This document shows positions 11,985 through 22,449 of a stretch of DNA of 64,000 bases, piece by piece. The translations under genes were made by a program, and so were the position numbers. This DNA comes from Dermatemys mawii (taxonomy: Eukaryota; Chordata; Testudines; Dermatemydidae). Where the stretch lies: positions 9,556,222 through 9,620,221 of the forward strand of contig ML677386.1 in assembly GCA_007922305.1 (NCBI GenBank), written 5' to 3'. The notes beneath the pieces are model-generated. The model searched no databases. It saw only the letters and a program-made list of their open reading frames with translations, and was not told the origin of the DNA. Position 1 is the first letter of the stretch; every line of letters starts with the position of its first letter.

Positions 11985-12250
11985 TTATCATCATCACTTA
12001 TTGTTTGCATTGCACTAGCTCCAAATAAAATGAAGACCCCTTTACACTAGGCACTGTACAAACAGTACCTGCCTGGAAGGGTTAATGATCTAAACAGGCA
12101 AAGGGAAGGTGGGGAAACAAAAGCAAAGAGGGGAAGGGATTTTGCCCAAGGTCACTCAGCTGGTCTGTAGCAGAGCCAGGACTAGACCGCCATGTCTCCT
12201 GATTCATAGGCCAGTGCCCTATGCACTAGATCACACTACCTGCTATATGG
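11985..12250 (+). repeat. MIR/L2-like old repeat
   Basis: It contains 'ctttacactaggcactgtac', 'cctgcctggaagggttaat', 'ttttgcccaaggtcactcag', 'tctgtagcagagccaggac' and 'atgcactagatcacact', the standard order for this class of old amniote repeat. It is well preserved compared with the other copies in the window. Confidence 0.7.
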
Positions 12251-12940
12251 CTACATGGTGCATGGTAAAGTACATGAATGGCATAAACCATTTCTTGCAT
12301 AAAAAGATCATTCTTCTTTAATGTGCTCTCCAGGTAATGAACGTTATCAACTACTTCTGTTGCTCAGGCTCATCAAGCAGTTGAACGAGGAGCTGATTTT
12401 CCTGCATTTAATTTTATATGTTCATGAAGTATGATTTATATTGAGAGAGAACAATAAGTCCATTAAGGACAAGAATAATTGAACACAAGAGCAATGAAGA
12501 GGAATGATGTCAACTCTCCCATTGATAGAGTGATTGTTCTCTTCTTAAAATACTTATCACTAATATGTGATTTATGGGCTTAGACAGAATAATAAAACTA
12601 AGGGGGCAAAGAGATAGGCAAATCACAGCTACTAAAAAGAGGAAGACGACCTTCAGGGTCTTTATTTTAGCCTTAATGCCCCAAAGAGTTGAATATTAAT
12701 AAATAACAATAATACTTGCTTTCATTTCCAAAGGGATTTGCATGATTGATGAATTAATCCTCACGACCACCTTCAGAGAAAACTATGACAATGATGTAAG
12801 AGAGTTACAGTGAAGGCTTTAAAAGTTTGACCCCAATGTCTCCCAGTTTCAGTAGATCGTGCTACAAAGAAGTTTTGTTTGGAGTTATTAAAAATAAATA
12901 ACCTCTGGTAAGAGTTTAAGGTTATTAAGGTTATTGGTTA

Positions 12941-12986
12941 CAGATACCTTAAAAACCCATCTATTCTTGGGTTTTTAAGTTATCTG
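12941..12986. repeat. Strong 19-bp hairpin
   Basis: Left arm CAGATACCTTAAAAACCCA (12941-12959) and right arm TGGGTTTTTAAGTTATCTG (12968-12986) pair at 18 of 19 positions around an 8-base loop. The right half, with following bases, is repeated at 13543-13588. The identity of the hairpin is unknown. Confidence 0.85.
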
Positions 12987-13542
12987 TCTTTGTGGTATCT
13001 GTATTTTTATTTGTTTGATAACTTGAAAGGGTTTGGGCTAAAGTGCTTTATTTCTCTGCCTATTTAAACATTTGTACAATTTAAGTATAAATGAATTAAG
13101 TCCCGATTCATCAAGGCATTTAAGCACCTGCCTAACTTTAAGCATGTGAAATGTCCCATTGCCTTCAGTTTAGGAATGTGCTTCAATACCTTCCTCAGAT
13201 GGAGCATTCAAGAGCATTTTCTGTGCATGTCGAGGATGGAGGAAACACAACAGAAATGCAGCAAGAGGATCAGACAAAGAATTTGAGGCAACTAGCAGCC
13301 AATCAGAATCACCATTTGAATACTACACCATTTGCATTTGGGAATTATGAAATGTCTCTGTTTTCTGGCTGAGGGGTAAATCCTGGAATATGTTAGATTC
13401 AGACAGACTAAGACTGAAGGAACTCTAAAGGAAATTGAAGAAACTCTTAAACTGCCAAGGAGTAGAACATTTACATTAGGATTGCCCTGAAAAGGGCCAC
13501 AGGGAAATTAAAAACAGATCTGATGTCTAGCTAATCTAGCCA

Positions 13543-13588
13543 ACCATCTATTCTTGGGTTTTTAAGGTATCTGTCTTTGCGGCATCTG
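13543..13588 (+). repeat. Direct copy of the hairpin's right half
   Basis: The 46 bases match 12956-13001 closely ('catctattcttgggtttttaa', then 'tatctgtctttg', then 'catctg'/'tatctg'), with about four differences. It lacks the left arm, so no hairpin can form. The two copies lie about 590 bp apart and may be parts of one longer repeat or the ends of an unrecognised element. Confidence 0.75.
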
Positions 13589-13954
13589 AACACCCAAAAC
13601 TATGAGGGAAGAACTGGAATTATGTGTGTGACAAGCAGAAAGCCTGTTATTTCTTTCTTCCTTATCGGATTATTTATTACACCTGCACAAAACCAGGTAT
13701 ATTTCAAGTCAACTGGATTGCAAATAATTTATTCAGGAATTCAGTAACTTCAGATCATTCTTACTTTCAACTATTTTACAACTATTAAAGTTTATTAATA
13801 AAGTGCTGCATTTCCTTGGGTGGATATTTGCTTTTAACTTACAAAAGGATAAAATATGGACCAGCCAGACAGTTTGAGGCCTATGCACCACTAAGTCCCA
13901 TTCAGGCCCTCAAGTTGACATGAATCTTGGGCAGGCCTTCTGTACAGACATCTA

Positions 13955-14175
13955 TTTTACCCATAATGCCTTTTATTGAAACAACTCAAAGTGCTTTACA
14001 AACATTAATCAACCATTGTAACTTCCTTCAGAAGTACTGTCTTCATTTCTTAGATGAGGCACCTGAGGTACATGCCCACACAAAAAAAAAAATATCAGTG
14101 GCTGGACAGGGATTAGAACCAAGGAGTTTGTTCTTTCCAGAGCTGTGCTTAGGGTACACTTTTCTCAACATGAGA
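13955..14175 (+). repeat. MIR/L2-like old repeat
   Basis: Phrases 'attgaaacaactcaaagtgc', 'aaccattgtaacttcctt', 'tcttagatgaggcacctgagg' and 'aggtacatgcccacac' follow the expected order but with heavy substitution and a poly-A insertion. Confidence 0.5.
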
Positions 14176-14832
14176 GCTAAGACCCCTCTCTCCTTCAAAG
14201 ATGTATAGAGCTGCCACTGCCGCTTAATTTTTACACATTCTGAGCCCTCCCACTGAAGACAATGTGCCTACTCCTAGTGACTAACATTAAGTAAGTGCAT
14301 AAATCATTGCAGAACTGGGTCCTGTGGGTTCAGTCCTATCAGGTGCTGGGCACTCTGTCCCTAATCTATCAACCAATTGAGCTAGTAATGCTCTTAAATT
14401 TAAGCACACGCTTAAGTGCTTTGGAGGATCAGGACCGGAGTGCTCAGCAGTATGCAAGATAAAGTTCTAAAGGAGTGATAATTTACCATTCTTATTAACT
14501 GCTTTATGCTTGTTAATGAAGTAATACGCTTTTGTCTGATTTGTGACTTGCTACTTTGATTTCCTTTACCTGGCTATTTCAGTTTTGAAGCAAAAGGTAG
14601 GGAGACAAATTTTATTGGACTTGCTTTTATGTAAAACTGTTAGTGTTGGTTGCTTTATAGCTGGTTCATATTGCGGGTGGGATAAGGATATTTTTACACA
14701 TTTAATTATATACATTTAGTTTTATTGCATAGGGAATCTGAGTTATGTAGAAAAATGATGAATGTTTATACATTTATTTTGTTGGTTTTTTTTTTTTGGT
14801 TTTTTTTTGCAATAATGCTAGCTGCCCTAAAG

Positions 14833-15992
14833 CAGGGGTCTCAAACTCAAATGACCACGACGGGTGCATGAGGACTAGTTCTTTGGCCCGAGGGCCGCAT
14901 CACTGACACACCCCCCTCGCTGTCCCCGGCCCTGCCCCCACCCCACCCTACCCTTTCCATGAGGTCCCACTCCTGCCCTGTCTCCTCCCCTGAGCGTGCA
15001 GCTCTCCACTCCTTCCCCCTCCCTCCTGGAAAGTGCTAAGCGCCTGGAGGTAGGAAGGGAGGAGGTGAGGGGCGCAGGGAGCTTAGCAGCTGCAGGAAAT
15101 TAAGTGGGGGGAGAGAAGGGGCATGGGGAGCTTGGCTGACCACAGAAAATAGCCCCATGGGTCATGAGTTTGAGACCCCTGCCTTAGGTGAACTACTCCA
15201 TCACCTAACAAATCTGAGCCTCATACTCAGCCTCAGTGTTACACATATAACAATACAAAAGTATAATAAATAATATTTTTCATGGTGCATCGAGTCGTAG
15301 TGCAGACGCACATTATACTTCTTGGGAACAGGAATCATTTGCTGACAAATAAGGCATTGAATTTTATCTTTTACCTCTGTGAAAAAATATAAATTCTCCC
15401 ATTTGTCTTGGAAAACTCTCTTTTCTTCCATGAATGTTCTTTTTTTTTTTTGATGAGGTCATTTCCAAGCAGTTTTAATAAAATATATACACTTAATAAT
15501 GCACCTCACTCAAAGGACCAAACAGGAACTTAGATTTACTTCTATTAAATCACGCTCCTGGACTGGGCTGCACTCACACTCCACTCTTGCTCCGCCTCTT
15601 CCAATCCTTTCCCTGTCCTCTTCAAACCCGTTCCACAAAGTTCCCACCCCAACTCTGCCCCCTCCCCTCCCCTACTTCAACCTCATCAAATTTCCCACCC
15701 CAACACCGCCCCTTCCCCACCCCTAGTCCAACCTCTTTCCCAAATCCCCACCCCTTTCTCCCCCTCCTCCCCTGTGCAGGAGGCTTCCTGTTCCTGGCCC
15801 CTCCCTCCCAGAAACCGCTAAGCCGCCAGAGAACTGCCTGGTGGTAAGTGGAGCAGCGGGAAGCAGCGCACGGGTGAGAAGCACATGGAGGAGCGGGGGG
15901 GTGGTGTGGGGAGCTTGGCGGGGGGGAGGGGGAAAGGGAAGCATCGCGGGCTGCAGGGAAGGGCTTGGTGGGCTGCATGTTTGAGACCCCTG
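14833..15992 (-). mobile_element. Composite non-autonomous hAT element
   Basis: The 1160-bp unit begins CAGGGGTCTCAAAC and ends GTTTGAGACCCCTG. A perfect 8-bp duplication, ccctaaag, flanks it at 14825-14832 and 15993-16000, diagnostic of hAT transposition. A third copy of the terminal repeat (TGAGTTTGAGACCCCTG, 15165-15181) lies inside, so 14833-15181 is by itself a complete 349-bp MITE with perfect 17-bp inverted ends. Immediately right of that lies a transposase remnant (15201-15431, minus strand), followed by a C-rich region (about 15540-15830) and a G-rich region (about 15840-15960). The bases after the inner end (ccttaggt) only partly match the duplication. The simplest reading is that a truncated transposase-bearing copy and a MITE became joined and moved as one unit. 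Confidence 0.85.
15201..15431 (-). pseudogene. hAT transposase N-terminal fragment with BED-like zinc finger
   Basis: The 76-codon frame starts at 15431. It reads as the beginning of a hAT-family transposase: residues 5-15 contain FQDKWENLYFF, then CLICQQ supplies the two zinc-binding Cys residues, followed by YNVRLHYDSMH with the His ligands, and KYY. This pattern (C-x2-C ... H-x5-H) is that of the BED-type zinc finger at the start of hAT transposases and of the host genes derived from them. After about residue 55 the reading runs into unrelated sequence and stops. The RNase-H-like catalytic core and dimerisation region, normally several hundred residues, are absent. It can encode no transposase, but shows the coding origin and orientation of the composite element. 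Confidence 0.75.
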
Positions 15993-18028
15993 CCCTAAAG
16001 CCACATAAAAGCCAAATTATTTCTTCTGTGTATTCAAACATATACAGTTTCATTCTGACTGGCAGAATGAAGAGAAGTTAAATTGATTTAGCATTGTTCA
16101 TTTTGGCCCAATATTCAGATACAGCAGAAGTAAAAACTTTTGGAAAACCTTAATCCAGTAGAAATGTTTGGGGGTATTTTTTATTACAAGTGAAATCGTT
16201 TCAAGGAAGAAAGAGAGATTCTCCTACAATATTTGTGTCTCAAACAGTGCAGCAGCATCCTGATGCACAAGAACCTGAACATGAAATTGCCTACACGTAT
16301 AGTTTATTTCCATGATCCAAACTGCGTGAACTGCAAATGCAAACAAGTAAAGAAGTTATAAGTGGGTTAAAATAGTTAACTAAGCATCATGTTATTTCCC
16401 AGTTTACTATACATGCTCTCTGAATACCCTTATTGAGATATGTGCCATCTTAGCCTTTGAACTCATTAGCTCTTACAAGCTAAGTAGGTTTGGTTGAATT
16501 ACTACTCTGTTGGGGTCTCTAGAAAAAAAAAAACAACAAACAAACATGGGGCTACAGAAAAATAGGATGCTGCTCTGGTAGCACTTTTGCCTGTACATCA
16601 CTCTATCCACTTGGTATTTGGGAGCACACTGCTTTTGGGGATGCTACATTTCAGAATGGATATAAACCCAAAAGCCACCATTTGTCATTTAAAATCCCTT
16701 GACAATTCCAAGTTTTATCTCTAGCTTCGTTGCTAAATTCTACTGACCTAAATTCTCCATTTGCTTGAGCTGGATGAGTTGCTGTTCTTTACTTTCTCTT
16801 CCTTCTCTGTTGCATACAGCTGGTCAGGAAATGGTTTATTTAGCCTATGGAAAATTTTGGCAATTAAAAAAAAATTCCTTTAATCAAATTGTCCTGTGGA
16901 AAACCCCTATTATTTATTCAAAAACAAAAAAATGATTTATGCAAAAAAGCTGAAAAATTGTGTGTGTGTGTGTGTGTGTGTATGTATTTCTGACAAAAAA
17001 CTGAAAATTCTCAAGGAAAGCAGAAACTTTGTGAAAATTTTCACTTAACTGAAAACCCAATTTTGTAATCAAAAAAAGTTTCCATTGATACTTTTTGACC
17101 AGCCCTCTTGTTGCATTGCTGGAACTCAGGGGTTGCTGTGTCTCACTCCAGGTGGGGAGCTGCATTTTGCGTAGCTGATGAAGCCAACCGTGTATGTGTA
17201 CTTATCACTTGTAATTCAGTAAAGTGCTTTGAGCATTGATAAAGATATTAAATCAATAAATAAATGTGATCATAATTAAACACTGGCCCAATACAAATAC
17301 TAAGAACACTGTGCTCCGAGTTACAGTAATTTATTTTAATATAATTCAGACAATAGATTACAGCCTGTCCTTTAGACAGTAACATTATCCTGTTCCAGAA
17401 GGAAAATCAAAACAACAGTAACAGAATAGAATAAATATAAAATGGATTTAATAGTAGAATGGATCTTGAACAGTAATATGCTTTCCCATGGAAACTTACA
17501 TTGCAAGAGGATTACATCAAGAGTTTCATATTTTCAAAAATTGTGTTCCGATTCTGCACTAAAATGATTGTTTTACATAACACTATGAAGTGTGCTTCAA
17601 ACAGGAGCTAAACCTTTTCATAAGCCTTTAAATGAGACAAGTTTGGGTTAAAATGAATGTATGTAATTACTAAATCTTCCAGATGTCTAATTTCCCTCCA
17701 GTCTATGCAGGTATATCATCTTGCATCCTGCAGATATTCTGCATACGTAACTCAACAGATACATGTTAATCCCAGGTGCACTGTTATATGGAAGCAGGTT
17801 TTGCTGGACTGTTAAAAGACAGAAGGTCAAATGTGGTCATGGGAATTTCCTTTAAGACTATATAAGGCACCAGCCATATGAAATCTTATGTGAGGATTTT
17901 ATGCTATATATTGTATTCTACCAAGTGGAGAAAAACATGGAGAACTGGAAATGTCATATCCCTTTTGGACTGATTGCAACATTACTGGGAGCTCCTTGAA
18001 TGTATTCAATTTTGTTTAATATGTATAG
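15993..18028. other. Gene-free stretch before the LTR element
   Basis: No gene is visible. There is a (GT)n run at 16961-16983, a stretch of degenerate 'gaaaattttc' repeats at 16840-17105, and a MIR-like tail near 17200-17265 ('gtaaagtgctttgagcattgat'). The remainder is AT-rich unique sequence. Confidence 0.5.
16961..16985. repeat. (GT)n microsatellite
   Basis: About eleven GT dinucleotides, followed by an imperfect tail. Confidence 0.9.
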
Positions 18029-18601
18029 TGTGATAGAGGAGGGTCAGGGAGCTGTGGTAGAGTGCTTGAAGGGAGATATGTAAACTCAGAGCTAACTGAG
18101 GCGTGGCTCCCTGTGGACTAGGAAAGCTGGCGGCAGGTTGACTGGAACACCTGCAATCAATTAAGGCCCTGTTAAGAACCTAATAAAACCCCCTGCTTCA
18201 GGCAGACAAGGGAGGAGGATAGGAGTTTGGAGGAGTTGGAGCAGTCTGCAGGAGTGAGCAGTTGGAGGAGAGTTTGGAACCAAGACCACCCAGACCCTAG
18301 GTAAAGAGACACCTGACTTGTGTAGAGAGAGGGCAGGAAGCCACACAAACTGAAGGGTAGGAGAGGAAAGTAGCCCAGGGGAAGGAATAGCTAATTCAGA
18401 TGGTTTACCACTATCCTCAGGGCCCCTGGGCCAGGACCCGGAGTAGAGAGCGGGCACGGGTCCCTCCCTCTCCAATCCCTCTCCTCTAGGATACTAGTGG
18501 GGCAGTTAATACCCTATCCAGGGGCAAGAAATGGCTCCCTGAACCACCCACAAGAAGAGAAAGCGTGGGACCCATCATAACAGTGCCAGCAATCTGCCAC
18601 A
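18029..18601 (+). repeat. 5' LTR of the Gmr1-like element
   Basis: The 573-bp repeat begins TG and ends CA. It contains AATAAA at 18182-18187. Compared with the 3' LTR it has about 17 extra bases near 18249-18265 (a partial duplication of the gagcagt motif), about 11 extra near 18474, and 3 extra near the start. Its segment 18562-18591 is in the opposite orientation to the matching segment of the 3' LTR. Confidence 0.93.
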
Positions 18602-18603
18602 CA

Positions 18604-18621
18604 TGGTGTTAGCGGTGGGAT
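18604..18621 (+). other. Primer binding site, tRNA-Leu type
   Basis: Two bases after the LTR, TGGTGTTAGCGGTGGGAT begins with the TGG expected to pair with a tRNA CCA end. From memory of vertebrate tRNA-Leu 3' ends it fits at about 16 of 18 positions. The tRNA identity is inferred; the position and TGG start are directly seen. Confidence 0.7.
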
Positions 18622-18673
18622 CCACACGCTGGGGACTTAAACCAGGGTTAGCCCAAACCTTCCTGTCCCTAAC

Positions 18674-19750
18674 ATGGACAACGTGGTCAAGGCCTTAATA
18701 CAAGCCACTGCGGCCCAGCAGGAAGCCACCCGGGTCCAAGCAACCGCCCAACAGGAGGTGATATGGGTGCAGCAAGAGACTAATAGTCTGTTGAGGAATC
18801 AGGCTGCCCAGGACCGAACCCCGCTGCAGGAACTAATGAACCAGGTGAAGGCTCTTACAGAGAAGAGCCGCGGGTATGACGGGACGCAGACCATACGGGC
18901 CAGCTACTGTCTACTGAAAATGACTAAGAAGGATGATGTGGAGGCATACCTTCTGGCTTTCGAGAGGACAGCCCTGTGGGAGGCCTGGCCCCAAGACCAG
19001 TGGTCAGGCATTCTCGCCCCATTTTTGTGTGGGGAAGCTCAGAAGGCCTACTATGATATAACCGCAGAGGAGGCAGCAGATTACCCTCAACTGAAGGCGG
19101 AGATCCTGGCCGGGCAGGGGTAATGACAGTTCTGCGAGCCCGGAGGTTCCATGAGTGGCAGTACTGCGAAGACAAGACACCACGCTCACAACTATTTGAC
19201 CTAATTCACCTAGTGTGGAAGTGGTTACGCCCGGAGGCTCTCAGCTCAGAGAAAATGATGGAGCTCCTGGTGTTGGACCACTATACGAGGGGACTACCCG
19301 CAGGCCTCCGAGCCTGGGTAGGCCACAATGACCCCTCCAGCTATGATGAACTGATCACCCTTGTCAAGAGACAACTGGAAGCCCATGAACTGTTCGAAAC
19401 CCAGGGCGGTGGAACACGGCGTTTCAGGAAACCAGTCCCAACCCCGAGGACCCGGATCACTGAGAACTCCAAGAAAATCATAATTGAAAGAACCAGCCTC
19501 AAGGAGCGGCCTGATGCTCCAAGAGGACATGAAGGTCCGGGGACAGAGAACTGGGGGAGCGAGTCAGTGGGTCTAAGACAGAGGGCAACCTCCAGGATGA
19601 GATATCGCTGCTATGAGTGCGGGGAGTTGGGGCATATAGCAGCCCAGTGCCCCAATAGGGAGGAGCCCATGCAATGTAATCTGGGAGATCCCGGGGACCA
19701 GTGTGGCCTAATCAGCCTGTTGGGGGTCGCAACAGCCCCACATGAGTACA
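18674..19750 (+). pseudogene. gag: SCAN-like capsid plus zinc knuckle, frameshifted
   Basis: Structural protein of the retrotransposon, which would form the particle and bind the RNA. The first frame, 18674-19123, starts MDNVVKAL and has a Q/A-rich probable coiled coil, then a capsid N-terminal-like part with [10 protein letters not shown]. It ends at TAA (19121-19123), and the reading resumes in another frame from 19123 (overlap TAATG), so one base has been gained or lost just before. In the second frame, residues about 20-92 match the SCAN domain in pattern: LF.LI..VWKWLRPE, then MMELLVLDHY, then LPAGLRAWV. A CCHC zinc knuckle, CYECGELGHIAAQC, begins at residue 163 (19609). The frameshift looks like decay rather than programmed shifting, because protease lies in the same frame as the knuckle. 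Confidence 0.9.
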
Positions 19751-20268
19751 CTAGACCCGTAAAAATTAACAGCATCCATACCATAGCTTTGGTGGACTCT
19801 GGGAGTGCTGTCACATTAATCTCAGGGAAGTTAGTGGGGCAAGACTTACTGTGCCAGGCCAAAACCACTGGGATGACATGTGTCCACGGCATAGTAAATT
19901 TTTACCCCACAATTCCAGTACGGATTGAGATCCAGGGAAACACTACGAAGATGACTGCAGGGGTGGTTCCCAAGTTCCCCTACTCAGTCTTAATTGGCAG
20001 GGACTTTCCTGGATTTGAGAGCTTACTTCCCCCCATTGGGTTAGGGGAGGGAAGTAAACCCCGAGCAGAGTTTGAGGTTCCCATGGATGACCCTACCTCA
20101 ATTTTTGTTGGGTTTTCCCCAGAGTTATTTTCACCCCCTGGGAAGTCCCAGAAATCTATACAGCAAAGGAGGGTAGATAAACGACTGGGAACCAGGATTT
20201 TGGTGGCAAACCAGAGAGCTGCCCTGGTTGGGAGGAGGCCCCATCAGGGAATCCGCAAGGTGGTATGA
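19751..20268 (+). pseudogene. Retropepsin-like protease of the Gmr1-like element
   Basis: This continues the gag second frame without a break. The catalytic motif VDSGSAVTLIS has its active-site Asp at codon 19795, and the flap/C-terminal part includes the hydrophobic VLIGRDFPG motif typical of aspartic proteases of LTR retrotransposons. The frame stops at 20268. The bases between 20269 and 20415 have stops in this frame and probably correspond to a decayed linker to integrase. The protease would cut the Gag-Pol polyprotein. Confidence 0.88.
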
Positions 20269-20415
20269 ACCAGTAGAGACCCAGAGACAGCCCACAGCAT
20301 TTGCAATAATACCCCAAGAGAAGGAGGGGAGCCCAATCCAATAGAATCTGGCCAGCTTGGTCCCGCACGTGAGTGTTTTGGGCAGGACCAAGCTGATGAC
20401 CCACTGTATGCAAAC

Positions 20416-21654
20416 ATGAGGGAGGAGGTAGTAGAAGTAAATGGGGTGCCAATAGAAGGAAAAACCAAAGGTCCAGGGCCATACTATATAATCAAACAGG
20501 ATCTGTTGTACCGAGTAGTTCCAATACGTGGGGAAGTAGTAGAGCAGCTCTTGGCGCCACGGAAGCACACAAGGGCTGTATTAGAATTAGCTCACAGTCA
20601 TCTGTTCGGGGGACATTTAGGAGCAGACAAGACCCTGGATAGAGTCCTAAGGAGGTTCTACTGGCCGGGGGTACGAGAAGAAGTTCAGAGCTATTGCACC
20701 TCTTGCCCGGAGTGCCAGCTGCATAGCCCACGACCACAGTTAAGGGCCCCATTGGTACCCCTGCCTATAATTGAAGTCCCTTTTGAAAGGATAGCAATGG
20801 ATCTGGTGGGTCCACTAGAAAGAACAGCCCAAGGCCACTGAAGCATACTCGTCATCCTGGACTATGCTACATGGTACCCCGAAGCCATTCCTCTAAGAAA
20901 CCCCACGTCCAAAGCGATTGCAAAGGAACCGGTGCAAGTTTTTGCTAGGGTAGGCATCCCTAAGGAGATCCTGACAGACCAAGCGACTCCCTTTATGTCT
21001 AGAGTGAGGGAAGACTTATGCACCCTGCTACACATCCAAGCCTTACAGACTTCGGTCTATCATCCCCAAACAGATGGTCTGGTTGAGTGTTTTAACCGTA
21101 CTCTCAAGAGTATGATCCAAAAGGTAGTGGCCCAAGATGGAAAAGACTGGGATACCCTCCTACCCTATTTTATGTTCGCAGTGCGAGAAGTTCCCCAAGC
21201 ATCTACCGGTTTCTCCCCATTTGAGCTACTGTATGGACACCACCCATGTGGCATCTTAGATATCATGACGGAAGAATGGGAGGAACAACCCAACCCAGGA
21301 AAGAATGTCATTGCACATGTAGCCCAGATGAGAGAGCGAATAGCCCAAGTAACCCTCATAGTACAAGAGCATTTAAAGAAAGCACAAGACGCCCAACGAA
21401 CCTACTATAATCATTGAGCGAAAACAAGGAAATTTCAACCAGGTGAACGGGTGCTGGTGCTGGTACCAAGAACAGAAAGTAAGCTGCTGGCCAGTTGGCA
21501 TGGATCCTATGAGATAGTGGAAGCCGTTGGGGAAGTGAATTATAAGGTGAGACAGCCAGATCACCGAAGGCCAGAGCAGATATACCACGTCAACTTACTG
21601 AAACCCTGGATCGATCGGGAGATGTGCCTGGCCAGCCTGCCGGCTCTGTCCTAG
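20416..21654 (+). pseudogene. Integrase of the Gmr1-like element, with in-frame stops
   Basis: The enzyme would insert the cDNA into chromosomes. One frame covers the whole region and is broken by TGA at 20839-20841 and 21415-21417, and closes at TAG 21652-21654. A zinc-binding HHCC module is seen as HSHLFGGHLG ... YCTSCPEC. The catalytic triad is intact: Asp at 20800, Asp at 20977, Glu at 21085, the last two separated by 35 residues as in retroviral-type integrases. The C-terminal part includes FQPGERVLVLVP and IYHVNLLKPW, as in gypsy integrases; no chromodomain follows. Both TGA stops are consistent with C-to-T decay of CGA codons. Its place upstream of RT is the diagnostic oddity of this element. 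Confidence 0.92.
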
Positions 21655-22449
21655 ACAGATGGCCCACAAGACCAGGTAAAGATATCCCCCGAATTAGCCC
21701 CAGAACAGTGAACAGAGGTCATTGAGATGATTCAGAGGAACCAAAATGGGTTTTCCACAAAACCAGGACGGACAACGCTTATCCAACAGCACATCGTCAC
21801 CCGTCCAGGAGCAAGGGTGACAATGAAACCATATCGCATACCAGAGGCAAAAAGACAGGAAATTAGGGAAGAAGTAAGAAAGATGCTGGAACTTGGGGTG
21901 ATTGAAGAATCACACAGCCAGTGGTCCAGCCCTATTGTCTTGGTCCGTAAGCCTGATGGCAGCCAAAGATTTTGTAATGACTTCCGAAAGTTAAACAAGG
22001 TATCCCAGTTCGATGCCTACCCAACACCATGTATTGATGAGTTGGTGGATCAGTTAGGCAAGGCCCGATACCTGACCATGTTGGACTTGACGAAAGGCTA
22101 CTGGCAGATCCCCCTGGCTGAGGACGCCAAAGAAAAAACTGCTTTCTCTACACCTGATGGCCTTTTCCAATATACAGTCCTGCCTTTTGGACTCCATGGG
22201 GCCTCCACGACTTTCCAGCGGCTGATGGACAGATTACTTCGACCCCATACCAAGTATGCTGCTGCCTATTTAGATGATGTGGTAATCCATAGTCCTCACT
22301 GGGAGACGCACCTGGGGAAAGTCAAAGCAGTACTGGATACTCTTAGACAGGCTGGTCTCACTGCTAACCCATCCAAATGTTCAGTAGGGTTAACTGAGGC
22401 CAGATACCTTGGCTATGTAGTCAGTAGGGGCCTGGTGAAGCCCCAGTAG
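21655..22449 (+). pseudogene. Reverse transcriptase of the Gmr1-like element
   Basis: The same frame as integrase continues through two more stops (TAG 21652-21654, TGA 21709-21711) into a 240-codon frame at 21727-22449. It has the gypsy RT signature motifs in order: a basic start with GVIEES, SSPIVLVRKPDG, FCNDFRKLN, the catalytic DLTKGYWQI, FGLHGASTTFQRLM, and the active-site YLDDVV near 22267, followed by LTEARYLGYVVS. All catalytic Asp residues are present. It ends at TAG 22447-22449, consistent with a decayed CAG. It would copy the element RNA into DNA. Confidence 0.93.

Noticed and set aside
15587..16053. Proline-rich plus frames and P/G-rich minus frames
   Set aside because: They follow the C-rich and G-rich halves of the composite hAT element.
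18161..18475. Minus-strand frames over both LTRs (also 23250-23663)
   Set aside because: They are antisense shadows inside LTR sequence; the same frame recurs because the LTRs are repeats.
19121..19126. TAATG overlap of the two gag frames as a programmed stop-restart or frameshift
   Set aside because: The junction cuts through what should be a continuous capsid domain, and the copy has many other disabling changes; random decay is simpler.
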